37,605 bases of DNA, from assembly GCA_026224805.1 (NCBI GenBank), contig JAMFRN010000045.1:1-37605 (forward strand), read 5' to 3'. Each line of letters opens with the position of its first letter. Positions within the stretch are counted from its first letter, which is position 1. Of this stretch, positions 1 to 9,152 are shown piece after piece. A program made the position numbers and the translations under genes. Origin of the DNA: Nevskia soli. Lineage in GTDB: Bacteria; Pseudomonadota; Gammaproteobacteria; Nevskiales; Nevskiaceae. The notes under the pieces were generated by a model. It saw nothing but the letters and a program-made list of their open reading frames with translations. It searched no databases and was not told where the DNA came from.

Positions 1-977
1 CCGCCGCCCATGATGCCGGCACCGAGCACGCCGACGCGCTGCACCCGGCGCGAAGATGCGGCCTGATTCCTGTTCTTCTTTTTCAGCTGCTGGCCGGCGA
101 GGAAGGTGCCGACCAGGGCGCGGGCCGCCGGTGTCTGGATCAGCCAGGCAAAGACCTGTGCCTCCTGGGCTAAGGCGGCGTCGCGCGACAGCGGGGCGCA
201 GTCCTGCAGCAGGTCGACCACTGCCAGTGCGGCCGGCTGGTTGCGGGAAGCCTTGCGGGCCTGTTCGCGTGCGGCAGTGAAAGCGGCTTCGTCAACCGTG
301 AAGCCGGATTTGCGCTGCTCGCGCACGCCCTTCCAGTCGTGCTCGCCGGCGATGGCGCAGCCGAGCCAGTCCAGCGCCAGGGAGCGGAGTTGCGGGGGCT
401 CGCCCACCGCGTCGACCATCCCTGCCTTGAGGGCTGCGGCAGCCTTGTAGGTACGGGCGCCGGTGATCCATTCCAGTGCGGTGGTGTCGCCGGCGAGGCG
501 TGGCGTGCGTACGGTGCCCCCCGCGCCGGGCAGGATGCCCAGGCCGACTTCGGGAAAGCCGACCTGTCCGTCCTCGGCCAGCACGCGGTAGTCAGCGCAT
601 AGTGCCACTTCCAGGCCGCCGCCCAGGGCGTAGCCGTTGATCATGCAGGCGACCGGCACCGGTAGTTCGCCGATGGCGGTGAGCGAGCGCTGCATGCCGC
701 CGCAGAATTCCAGCAATTGCTGCCGCGGCCATTCCAGCATGGACCAGAGCACGGCGATATCGGCACCGGCGAGGAAGGCGTCCTTGTCAGAAGCGAGCAA
801 TACGCCGCGCAGGTCGGGATGGGCGCGCAGCTGTTCCAACACCAGGTCCAGTTCTCGCAGCAGACGCGCGTCGAGCTTGTTGACTGGTTCGTTTTTGCGG
901 TCGAGCCGAATTTCGACGATGCCGTGTTCGAGCGCGAGCGCCTGCAGGCAATCGCCGCTGTAGAGGTTTGTGGTCAT
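1..977 (-). CDS. FadB/FadJ-type enoyl-CoA hydratase/3-hydroxyacyl-CoA dehydrogenase, partial (3' end outside window)
   Basis: Read from an ATG at 977 and running off the left edge after about 325 residues. The visible part is a full crotonase domain: an oxyanion-hole segment AFLAGAD (67-73), then INGYALGGGLE with the first catalytic Glu at 123 and FPEVGLGILPGAGG with the second at 143, so hydratase chemistry is expected. After a lysine-rich linker (KKKNR) the NAD-binding Rossmann fingerprint GVLGAGIMGGG begins exactly at the window edge, showing that the hydroxyacyl-CoA dehydrogenase half follows outside. It starts 14 bp after the preceding multifunctional gene and is the third gene of the minus-strand operon led by the thiolase at 4367. 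It would hydrate and oxidise 2-enoyl-CoAs in the cytoplasm. Family call is secure; substrate range is unknown. Confidence 0.93.
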   Translation of the reverse strand, partial: MTTNLYSGDCLQALALEHGIVEIRLDRKNEPVNKLDARLLRELDLVLEQLRAHPDLRGVLLASDKDAFLAGADIAVLWSMLEWPRQQLLEFCGGMQRSLTAIGELPVPVACMINGYALGGGLEVALCADYRVLAEDGQVGFPEVGLGILPGAGGTVRTPRLAGDTTALEWITGARTYKAAAALKAGMVDAVGEPPQLRSLALDWLGCAIAGEHDWKGVREQRKSGFTVDEAAFTAAREQARKASRNQPAALAVVDLLQDCAPLSRDAALAQEAQVFAWLIQTPAARALVGTFLAGQQLKKKNRNQAASSRRVQRVGVLGAGIMGG

Positions 978-991
978 GGCGGCTTCGGGTT

Positions 992-3161
992 TCAGGCCGC
1001 GGCCGACAGCGGCGGGTGAAAGGTCTCGCCCCTGCGTGCCTTGGCCCTGAGCCAGTCGGAAGGCTGGAAGCGCGGTCCGTACTGTACGGCGAGCCGTTCG
1101 CATTCGACCACGAAAGGCGGCAGGCCCAGGGTGTCGATGAAGGACAGAGTGCCGCCGGTCCAGGCGGGGAAGCCGATGCCGAGGATAGCGCCGAGGTCGG
1201 CGTCCGCCGGCTCCATCACCACGCCGGCTTCGACGCAGCGCGCCGTCTCCAGCGCCTGGATGTAGAGCAGGCGCTTCTTCGCTTCCTCCACATCCGGCTG
1301 CTGCGCCGCCAGGGGGAAATGCTGCGACAGCGCCGGCCACAGGATCTTGCCCTCGGCCGGGTAATCGTAGAAGCCGCCGCCGCCGCCGCGCCGGCCGCTG
1401 CGCTTGAGGTCGCGCACCATGGTCCTCAGCACCTGGAGGATGCGTGGCAGCTGCGCCGTCGGCGCCTGGCCGTCCGCCAGGTTCTGTTCGATCACCTTCA
1501 GCTGCAGTTCCAGGGTCACTTCATCGCTGACCGCGAGCGGTCCGATCGGCATGCCGGCCATGCGCGCGGCGTTTTCCACCAATGCCGGCGCAACGCCCTC
1601 CTCCAGCATCAGGATGCCTTCCTGGAAGTAGGTGGCGAAGACGCGGCTGGTGTAGAAACCGGGGCTGTCATTGACCACGATGGGCGTCTTGCGGATCTGC
1701 GCCACGTAGTCCATGGCCCTGGCCAGCGTCGCTGGGCCGGTGTCGCGGCCCATGATCACTTCCACCAATGGCATCTTGTCCACCGGCGAGAAGAAATGCA
1801 GGCCGATGAAGTCGGCCGGGCGGGAGAACGTCGCGGCCAGGCTGGTGATCGGCAGGGTTGAGGTGTTGCTGGCAAAGATCGCGGTCTTCGGAATCACCGC
1901 ATCGGCTCGTTGCGTGACCTCGGCCTTGACCGAGCGGGATTCGAACACCGCTTCGATCACCAGGTCGCAGCCCGCCAGATCGGCGTAGTCGATCGTCGGC
2001 CAGATGCGCTCCAGCTGCGTATCGACCTTGGCCTGCGTGGTCTTGCCGCGCTCCAGCGCCTTCTGCAGCAGCGTGACCGACAGTTGCTTGCCCTTCTCCG
2101 CCATCTCCTGCGTGCTGTCGAGCAGCACCACTTCGATGCCGGCAGCCGCCGAAACTTGGGCGATGCCCGCGCCCATCATGCCGGCGCCGAGGATGCCGAG
2201 CTTCTTCACCTTGCTGGCGGGTACGCCGTCCGGGCGCCGCGCCAGCTTGTCGGCGGCATTCTTGTTGATGAACATCGTGCGCATCAGGTTGCGCGCCACC
2301 GGGCCCGACAGGAGCTGGCCGAAATATTTCGACTCCACCTTGAGTGCGGTATCGATCGGCAGCAAAGTGCCCTCGTACAGGCAGGACAGGATGGCCAGCG
2401 GCGCGGGGAGGTTGCGTTGCGTGCTCTTCGCCGTCACCGCCGTGCCCATGGTGAAGCTGATGGCGGCGTGGCTGGCCGCCGGGCCGGCGCCGCCGGGAAT
2501 GCGATAGCCCTTCTCGTCCCAGGGCTGCACGGCCTTGGGTGTTTCGAGCAGCCACTTGCGGGCCAGGCCGTGGAGTTCGGCTGCGGGCGCCACCGCGTGC
2601 GCCACGCCGAGCTTCAGCGCATCCGCCGCCTTCAGCGGCTGGCCGCCGAGTAGGATCGGCCCGGCTTTCTCGATGCCGATCAGGCGCGGCAGGCGCTGCG
2701 TCCCGCCGGCGCCCGGCAGCAGGCCGATGTTCACTTCGGGCAGGCCGACGCTGGCGTCCTGCGCCAGCACACGGTAGTGGCAGGCCAGCGCCACTTCGAA
2801 GCCCCCGCCCAGGGCCACGCCGTTGATAGCGCAGGCCACCGGCTTGCCGCAGGTCTCCAGGCGGCGCAGCAGGCGGCTCAACTTCTGGCTCAGCTCGGCG
2901 CCCTGTTTCGCGCTGATGCCGGCGGCGAAGCTGTTCACCATGTCCTTGATGTCGGCGCCGGCGATGAAGGCGCCGGGCTTGCCCGAGGTGATGATGGCGC
3001 CCTTGACGGCGGCATCGCCGGCCAGGGATTCCACCGCAGCGGCGAGGTCGTTCTGGAGCTCCGGGGTGATCACGTTCATCGGCCGGCCGGGAACGTCGAT
3101 GGCGATGGTGGCGATGCCGTCCGCATCCACCGTGTAGGTCAGGGTCTTCATGCTGGGGAGG

Positions 3162-3169
<8 letters not shown>
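992..3169 (-). CDS. FadB/FadJ-type multifunctional enoyl-CoA hydratase/3-hydroxyacyl-CoA dehydrogenase
   Basis: A complete 725-residue bifunctional beta-oxidation protein. The N-terminal crotonase domain carries both catalytic glutamates (GGGFE, E125; LPEV, E145). The NAD-binding domain begins near residue 325 with GILGAGMMGAG, followed by HFFSPVDKMPLVEV and NDSPGFYTSR, typical of the 3-hydroxyacyl-CoA dehydrogenase fold. The longest frame starts at a GTG at 3169 that overlaps the thiolase stop; an in-frame ATG at 3151 gives glutamates at 119 and 139, the positions known for E. coli FadB, and may be the true start. It lies directly after a thiolase, so the pair resembles a FadBA-like complex (inference). 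A second paralogue follows at 977, so this operon encodes two such enzymes in tandem, perhaps for different chain or ring intermediates. Confidence 0.95.
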
Positions 3170-4367
<1,198 letters not shown>

Positions 4368-4439
4368 CGGGCATTCCTGGAATGGCGGGAGAGGAAACCG
4401 CCGCGGCCCTGTCGCGGGCCGGATTGCGGACTGCCGATG

Positions 4440-4483
4440 AATCTAGAATCTAATGCTTGCGTCTCAATCGTCGGAAGCGACGA
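4440..4483 (-). promoter_or_regulatory. Regulon box 1 and promoter of the thiolase/FadB-like operon
   Basis: The perfect inverted repeat TCGTCG-N4-CGACGA occupies 4468-4483. Read on the minus strand, the N4 is CTTC and a TAGATT -10-like hexamer lies 22 bp downstream (4445-4440), so the box would be centred near -42.5 with transcription starting around 4433. In gene orientation the box and next two bases are identical to box 4 at 21716. Confidence 0.75.
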
Positions 4484-4494
4484 AACTGCGACAG

Positions 4495-4659
4495 CTACTC
4501 TTCGACCAGCTCGTAATCGCTCTTCGCGGCGCCGCATTCCGGGCACTGCCAGTCGTCCGGAATGTCCTCGAAGCGGGTTCCCGGGGCGATGCCGCTGTCG
4601 GGGTCGCCCAGCCTTTCATCGTACACGTGCGAGCAGTAGCGGCATTGGTAGCGGCGCAT
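4495..4659 (-). CDS. Rubredoxin
   Basis: A 54-residue rubredoxin, a small cytoplasmic one-iron electron carrier. The four iron ligands are visible as CRYC (C6, C9) and CPEC (C39, C42), with the conserved [10 protein letters not shown] and DIPDDWQCP segments. The frame is open for another 29 codons upstream, but the ATG at 4659 gives the normal family length and has GAGGAG upstream. It follows the desaturase-like gene by 40 bp on the same strand, so the two are probably cotranscribed from box 2, and rubredoxin is the likely electron donor to that di-iron enzyme, as rubredoxins are for AlkB alkane hydroxylases. No rubredoxin reductase is encoded in the window. Confidence 0.96.
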   Translation of the reverse strand: MRRYQCRYCSHVYDERLGDPDSGIAPGTRFEDIPDDWQCPECGAAKSDYELVEE

Positions 4660-4699
4660 GCGCGGTGAATCTCCTCGTATGGCGGGTTGGGGCCGGATC

Positions 4700-5596
4700 T
4701 CAGGCGTCGCGCGCGGGATATACCACCGGCACGATGCGGAAATCATGCTGGATGGCGAGGTCGCGCTTGCGCAGTTCCGGCTCGATCAGCTGCCACACCT
4801 TGTAGTTGTTGTAGAACGGCGTCATCGGAAACAGGTGATGGATCAGGTGGTAGTTCTGGTATTGCAGCACCGGGCCCAGCAGCCATTCATAGCCCTGGCG
4901 CACGGTGGTGGCGCGGGTGAAGTTCTGTTCCTGCTCGGTGTCGTGCGGCACGTGCGGCAGCCAGAAGAAGCTGAATCCGAGCACCAGGAGGATCAGGCGC
5001 GACGGCAAGAACCACAGCATCAGCACCTGCAGGCCGTAGCCCTTGGCGATCAGCGCCGCCACCACGACCGCCACCACGGCGGCCATCATCAGGGCGGTCC
5101 GCAGGTAGGGTTTCGATACCTTGTCGCCGTGGCGCAGGGCATAGACGAAATAGATCGCATCGATCGCCATCCAGCGGAAGGGCAGGGTCCACCAGGCGCC
5201 GTGCAGCACTTTGTCCGGGTCGCGCTCGCCGCTGGCGAAGCGGTGGTGCAGGATGTGCGCCCAGCGGAACAGGCGGACGTCGACATAGGGCAGCACCATC
5301 AGCATGCCCAACTGGCCGATGCCGTCGTTGACCCGAGTATTGGACGAGATGGCGCGGTGGATCGAGTCGTGGATGACGCTGAAGGAGACATAACCGACCA
5401 GCGAGTTGAGCAGGGTGCCGACCCACAACGGCACCTGCCCGGTGCCGCAGTAATAGTAGGTGCCGAGGAAGGTGATGGTCAGCAGCACCCAGGAGATCGC
5501 CGTGGGCCAGGAAATCGCCGGGGCGCTGGTCAGTTGCTTGAAGCGCGCTCGCTGTTCCAGGGTCAGCGCGTCGAGGGGTACGATTGCCTTGCTCAT
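4700..5596 (-). CDS. Membrane fatty-acid-desaturase-family hydroxylase/desaturase
   Basis: A 298-residue integral membrane di-iron enzyme. Three histidine boxes are visible: HDSIH (76-80), HILHH (114-118) followed by DPD, and HLIHHLFP (250-257), with an extra PHVPH at 214-218. Hydrophobic segments lie near 30-50, 55-75, 165-185 and 190-215. The pattern fits the fatty-acid-desaturase superfamily, closest in style to CrtR-type carotenoid hydroxylases; the boxes differ from AlkB alkane hydroxylase. The ATG at 5596 is preferred over the one at 5605, because AGGAG lies ten bases before the former but almost abuts the latter. The adjoining rubredoxin is the probable electron donor. It probably hydroxylates or desaturates a hydrophobic substrate at the membrane; the actual substrate is not visible. 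Confidence 0.88.
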   Translation of the reverse strand: MSKAIVPLDALTLEQRARFKQLTSAPAISWPTAISWVLLTITFLGTYYYCGTGQVPLWVGTLLNSLVGYVSFSVIHDSIHRAISSNTRVNDGIGQLGMLMVLPYVDVRLFRWAHILHHRFASGERDPDKVLHGAWWTLPFRWMAIDAIYFVYALRHGDKVSKPYLRTALMMAAVVAVVVAALIAKGYGLQVLMLWFLPSRLILLVLGFSFFWLPHVPHDTEQEQNFTRATTVRQGYEWLLGPVLQYQNYHLIHHLFPMTPFYNNYKVWQLIEPELRKRDLAIQHDFRIVPVVYPARDA

Positions 5597-5623
5597 GGGG
5601 GACATTCTCCTGACGATGCCGGA

Positions 5624-5667
5624 ATTCTAGGTTTGCCGTCCAATACGGAAGTCGTCGAAAACGACGA
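5624..5667 (-). promoter_or_regulatory. Regulon box 2 and promoter of the hydroxylase/rubredoxin pair
   Basis: The perfect inverted repeat TCGTCG-N4-CGACGA lies at 5652-5667, directly abutting the tetR stop codon. On the minus strand TAGAAT lies exactly 22 bp downstream (5629-5624). This gives a leader of only about 20 bases before the hydroxylase start and gives the pair its own promoter, separate from tetR. Confidence 0.78.
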
Positions 5668-6342
5668 TTAAAGGCCTTGCCTGCGTGCGCTTTGCGCGCG
5701 CGGCGCGGCTTGCGCCCTGGGCCGTGCCCCGCGGTTCTGCGCACTCGCCGGACCGAGGCCGGACATGCGCTCGATGATCGGCCACACCAGTTCATCTAGC
5801 GTGTAGCCATGTACCAGCTGGTTGGCCACGTGCAGGCTCATCAGGCCGTGCAGGGCCACCCAGAAGCCGTGCGTGACCTGGCGCGCTTCGCCTTCCATCA
5901 GGCCCGCGTCGATGCAGGCCTTCACCGCTTCGACCAGGTGATCGAACAGGTGGCGGCGCGCGGCCAGCAGGTCGGGATAGCGGTCAGGCGGCGGCTGGTG
6001 CGTCGAGAAGATCAGCAGGTAGTCGCTGGGGCGTTCCTTGACGAAGTCCACCACGCCGGTGATGAGCGTATAGAGGCGTTGTTGCGGCAACTCGCCCGCG
6101 ACTTCGCGATCGCGCAGAAAGGTGTCGAAGCGGCTCAGCGCGTCCTGGCGCATCCGCGCCAGCAGGGCTTCCTTGTTCTCGAAATAGAGATAGGGAAGGG
6201 TGTGGCTGAGGTTCACCATGTCGGCCAGCTTGCGGAAGCTCACCGCTTCCAGGCCCTGGTCCTGGTAGATCTCGTTGGCGGCGGCGGACAGGCGTCGCCG
6301 CATGTCTTCGCGTTCGTCGGTGCTGAGTAGTGCCTTGGCCAT
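5668..6342 (-). CDS. TetR/AcrR-family transcriptional regulator
   Basis: A 224-residue regulator. The N-terminal region (about 10-58) is a TetR DNA-binding domain: AAANEIYQDQGLEAVSFRKLADMVNLS followed by LPYLYFENKEALLARM. The C-terminal ligand domain is all-helical and not diagnostic of a ligand; the last 25 residues are arginine- and alanine-rich and probably disordered. The ATG at 6342 begins the conserved region and lies next to a 26-bp palindrome that probably is its own operator. The gene sits between the Rieske operon and the hydroxylase/rubredoxin pair, so it may repress part of this catabolic region in response to an acyl-CoA or pathway substrate. Role as repressor is inferred from family. 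Confidence 0.92.
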   Translation of the reverse strand: MAKALLSTDEREDMRRRLSAAANEIYQDQGLEAVSFRKLADMVNLSHTLPYLYFENKEALLARMRQDALSRFDTFLRDREVAGELPQQRLYTLITGVVDFVKERPSDYLLIFSTHQPPPDRYPDLLAARRHLFDHLVEAVKACIDAGLMEGEARQVTHGFWVALHGLMSLHVANQLVHGYTLDELVWPIIERMSGLGPASAQNRGARPRAQAAPRAQSARRQGL

Positions 6343-6351
6343 GACTGGACA

Positions 6352-6377
6352 TTAACACTGTATATTTACGGTGTAAA
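6352..6377. promoter_or_regulatory. 26-bp imperfect palindrome, probable TetR operator
   Basis: Two 13-bp arms meet without a gap: TTAACACTGTATA and TTTACGGTGTAAA. The first matches the reverse complement of the second at 10 of 13 positions. It is AT-rich compared with its surroundings, begins ten bases upstream of the tetR start, and is unlike the six regulon boxes. Autorepression of tetR is the natural reading; effects on the divergent Rieske promoter about 135 bp away are possible. Confidence 0.6.
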
Positions 6378-6509
6378 GTAATGGTGAAGTTGGCGCATCA
6401 GTGTTGCGACAGAAGCAACACGATGAGCGCCGATGCATTGCGTAGGCTTCCATGGGTTGCCGCTCCAAGCCGTTGTATAAGCGTAGATTCCGCTTCCGTC
6501 CCGGCAAGA

Positions 6510-6553
6510 TCGTCGAAAGCGACGATGAAGTGGTGTTGTTCTCAAAGCACCAT
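6510..6553 (+). promoter_or_regulatory. Regulon box 3 and promoter of the 15-gene Rieske operon
   Basis: The perfect inverted repeat TCGTCG-N4-CGACGA lies at 6510-6525 with N4 AAAG. A weak -10-like CACCAT lies 22 bp downstream (6548-6553), which predicts transcription from about 6560, some 20 bases before the Rieske ATG. The poor -10 and the lack of a good -35 suit an activator-dependent promoter. Confidence 0.7.
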
Positions 6554-6579
6554 GCGTCCAGCATCGACGGGAGCGGAGC

Positions 6580-7824
6580 ATGGTGACGGCGAGTGAAATG
6601 GTGCGGACGGACAGCGTGCATGGCGCGCTGTATTCGGACGAGGCGATATTCCAGGCGGAGCTGGAGAAGATCTGGTACCGCACCTGGGTCTATGTCGGGC
6701 ACGTCAGCGAGGTGCCCAAGCCGAACGATTTCGTGATGAAGGTCCTCGGCCCGCAGCAGGTGCTGATGACCCGCGACCGCAAGGGCGAGATCAATCTGCT
6801 GCTCAACCGCTGTGCCCACCGAGGCAACCAGTTGTGCATGGAACAGAAGGGCAACCGCAGTTCCTTTACCTGCCCCTATCACGGCTGGACCTTCAGCAAC
6901 ACCGGCCAGCTGCGCGGCTTCCCTTTCGCCAGCGGCTATGACGGCGCGGACCGGTCCAAGCTGGGACTGGGCCATGTGCCGCGCGTGGCGCAGTACCGCG
7001 GCTTCGTCTTCGGCTCCTTCGCCGCCGAAGGCCCGAGCCTGGAAGAGCATCTCGGCGCGGCGCGTGATGCGCTCGACCGGCTGTGCGAAACGTCTCCCTC
7101 GGGCGAGGTCGAAATCACTGCCGGCTTCCTGCAACACCGGGCCAAGTCCAACTGGAAGTTCCTGGTGGAGAACGAGACCGACGGCTATCACCCGCAGTTC
7201 GTTCACGCCTCCATCTTCAGTGTCGCCAAGAGCGGCATCGGCGAGCTGTACGGGCCGCAGTCCACCGCCGTGGCGCGCGACCTTGGCGACGGACATACCG
7301 AAAACGACCTGCGGCCGGAGTTCCGGCGCATCGGCAAGCCGATGAACTGGTTCGGCACCAATGCGGAGCGCCTGCCCGAGTACGTCGCCAGCATGAAGGC
7401 GGCTTACGGCGAGGAGAGGGCGACGCAGATCATGATCGACGGCACGCCGCACGTCATGATTTTTCCCAACCTGTTCATCGCCGAGATCCAGATTTTCGTG
7501 ATCCAGCCGCTGGCGGCAAACGAAACGGTGCAGCACGTCACCGCACTGCAGTTCAAGGATGCGCCGGACCTCAACCGGCGCCTGCGCCAGCAGACTATGG
7601 GTTCGGTCGGGCCGGCGGGTTTCCTGCTGGCGGACGACGCCGAGATGTACGAGCGCACCCAACGCGGCGTGACGGGAGCGAGCAAGCCGGAGTGGAACTA
7701 CCTCGGCCGCGGCCTGCATCGCGAGCGGCGCGACGAGAATGGTTTCCTGGTCGGCGACGCCACCGACGAGGTGACCTCGCGCGGCATCTGGCGCCATTAC
7801 CGGTCCTTGATGGAGGCCGGCTGA
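6580..7824 (+). CDS. Rieske non-haem iron oxygenase, alpha (catalytic) subunit
   Basis: A 414-residue aromatic-ring-hydroxylating-dioxygenase-type large subunit. The Rieske [2Fe-2S] motif is complete: C78-A-H80, 17 residues, C98-P-Y-H101. The mononuclear iron site is seen in NETDGYHPQFVH (D201, H204, H209), with the later GPAGFLLADDAEMYE segment likely supplying the carboxylate ligand. The ATG at 6580 has GGGAG/GGAG just upstream. The beta subunit follows with a one-base overlap, so an alpha-beta hexamer-type enzyme is expected. It should add O2 to an aromatic ring or hydroxylate an alicyclic compound, using NADH-derived electrons, but no ferredoxin or reductase gene accompanies it. It heads the 15-gene operon driven from box 3. 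Confidence 0.95.
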   Translation: MVTASEMVRTDSVHGALYSDEAIFQAELEKIWYRTWVYVGHVSEVPKPNDFVMKVLGPQQVLMTRDRKGEINLLLNRCAHRGNQLCMEQKGNRSSFTCPYHGWTFSNTGQLRGFPFASGYDGADRSKLGLGHVPRVAQYRGFVFGSFAAEGPSLEEHLGAARDALDRLCETSPSGEVEITAGFLQHRAKSNWKFLVENETDGYHPQFVHASIFSVAKSGIGELYGPQSTAVARDLGDGHTENDLRPEFRRIGKPMNWFGTNAERLPEYVASMKAAYGEERATQIMIDGTPHVMIFPNLFIAEIQIFVIQPLAANETVQHVTALQFKDAPDLNRRLRQQTMGSVGPAGFLLADDAEMYERTQRGVTGASKPEWNYLGRGLHRERRDENGFLVGDATDEVTSRGIWRHYRSLMEAG

Positions 7825-8312
7825 TGATCGAGGCACAGGATTTGTTGCTGTTCAAGGAAATCGAGCAGTTCGTCTATCGCGAGGCGCGCTTGCAGGACAG
7901 CCACGAGTACGACGCCTGGGAAGCGCTGTGGACCGACGATGGCATGTACTGGATCCCGGCCAACGGCGACGACATCGATCCCGAGTCGCAGATGTCCATC
8001 ATCTACGACAACCGTTCGCGCATCGCGTTGCGCATCAAGCAGTTCCACACCGGCAAGCGCCATACGCAGACGCCGCGCTCGCGCTTGTGCCGCGTGCTGT
8101 CCAACGTCGAACTGCTGGAGAGCACGGGCAACGAGTATCGCGTCACCGCCAACAGCATGATCTTCGAGTCCAATGCGCGCGGCGATACGATCTGGGGCGC
8201 GAGGACCGAGTACCTGCTGCGCCGCGAGAGCGACGCGCTGAAGATGGCGAAGAAGAAGGTGATGCTGTCGAATAACGATAAGCCCTTGTACACCTTGTCC
8301 TTCCTGGTCTGA
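7824..8312 (+). CDS. Rieske oxygenase beta (small) subunit
   Basis: A 162-residue protein of the ring-hydroxylating-dioxygenase beta family (NTF2/SnoaL-like cone). The N-terminal LFKEIEQFVYREARLQDSHEYDAWEALW pattern, the YDNRSRIALRIKQF segment and the terminal LYTLSFLV are characteristic. Beta subunits carry no metal; they stabilise the alpha trimer and can affect substrate choice. Its ATG shares the A of the alpha-subunit stop (TGATG), implying translational coupling. Length and position directly behind the alpha subunit support the call. Confidence 0.93.
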   Translation: MIEAQDLLLFKEIEQFVYREARLQDSHEYDAWEALWTDDGMYWIPANGDDIDPESQMSIIYDNRSRIALRIKQFHTGKRHTQTPRSRLCRVLSNVELLESTGNEYRVTANSMIFESNARGDTIWGARTEYLLRRESDALKMAKKKVMLSNNDKPLYTLSFLV

Positions 8313-8322
8313 GGGTACAGCC

Positions 8323-9150
8323 TTGGAATACGCACTGCCGGCCGAAGCCGAAGCCCTGGTTGCCGAGGGTCCGGCGCTGCTGCACTTGGTCGGCCGCGTC
8401 GGCCTGGTGCGGATGAACCGGCCGAAGGCTTCCAATGGTCTGGACATGGAGATGCTGGAAGCGTTGCGCGCGGTACTGCGGCATTGCATGGGCGAGCCAC
8501 GCATCGGCGTGGTGCTGCTCAGCGGCCGCGGGCCCAATTTCTGCGCTGGTGGGGACGTGCATGCCTTCGCCGCTAAAGGCGAGCAGCTGCCGTACTACAT
8601 CCGCCGGGCCACGTCGCTGCTGCAGGAGGTGATCGGCGCCTTGATCCACCTCGATGCGCCGGTGGTTGCCGCGGTGCAGGGCTATACCGCGGGCGGCGGC
8701 GGCATGGGTCTGCTCTGCGCCAGCGACCTGGTGCTCGCCGCCGATAACGCGAAATTCCTGGCCGGTGCCACGCGCGTGGGCATGGCGCCCGATGCGGGGC
8801 TGTCGGTCACCCTGCCGCGCCTGATCGGCGTGCGTCGCGCCACCGAGATGCTGCTGACCAACGACACGATGGACGCGGCGGAAGCGTTGTCGCTGGGCCT
8901 GGTCAATCGCGTGGTGACGGAAGCCGATCTTGCCGCGGCCTCGCTGGACTACGCCGCGAAGCTCGCCGCGGGGGCACCGCTGGCGCTGGCGGCGACCAAG
9001 CGCCTGCTGTGGTCCGGTGTGGGCCTGGGTGTCGATGCCGCTATGCCGGAGGAGAGCCGCACCGTGGCGGACTTGTGCCATACCGCGGATGTACACGAGG
9101 GCCTGGCTGCCGTCATCGGCAAGCGCGCTCCCCGCTTCAGCGGGAAGTAG
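8323..9150 (+). CDS. Crotonase-family protein (enoyl-CoA hydratase/isomerase) without the two hydratase glutamates
   Basis: A 275-residue crotonase. The oxyanion-hole segments are present (NFCAGGD and VQGYTAGGGGMG), as is PDAGLSVTLPRLIG. Both positions that hold catalytic Glu144 and Glu164 in rat enoyl-CoA hydratase are lost: the first is Gly in GGGMGLL and the second is Ala in the AGAT segment. It is therefore more likely an isomerase, hydrolase, ring-cleaving or decarboxylating member than a classical hydratase. The start is a TTG at 8323 with GAGGG upstream, ten bases after the oxygenase beta gene. Its place directly after the oxygenase suggests it acts on an early CoA intermediate (inference). 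Confidence 0.9.
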   Translation: MEYALPAEAEALVAEGPALLHLVGRVGLVRMNRPKASNGLDMEMLEALRAVLRHCMGEPRIGVVLLSGRGPNFCAGGDVHAFAAKGEQLPYYIRRATSLLQEVIGALIHLDAPVVAAVQGYTAGGGGMGLLCASDLVLAADNAKFLAGATRVGMAPDAGLSVTLPRLIGVRRATEMLLTNDTMDAAEALSLGLVNRVVTEADLAAASLDYAAKLAAGAPLALAATKRLLWSGVGLGVDAAMPEESRTVADLCHTADVHEGLAAVIGKRAPRFSGK

Positions 9151-9152
9151 GC

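Noticed and set aside
4700-5596. AlkB-type alkane monooxygenase
   Set aside because: The rubredoxin neighbour suggested it, but the histidine boxes and the length of 298 residues fit the desaturase/CrtR group instead.
5652-5667. Box 2 as part of a tetR terminator
   Set aside because: It abuts the tetR stop, but has no T-run, equals five other boxes upstream of genes, and has TAGAAT at the same 22-bp spacing before the hydroxylase.
4658-5671. A 337-codon plus-strand frame over the hydroxylase gene
   Set aside because: The minus-strand hydroxylase has three correctly spaced histidine boxes; the plus frame is His/Gln-rich antisense.
6352-7836. A 494-codon open frame on the minus strand running through the Rieske alpha gene and tetR promoter
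   Set aside because: It would cover the tetR operator, box 3 and a gene with intact Rieske motifs; no recognisable domain.
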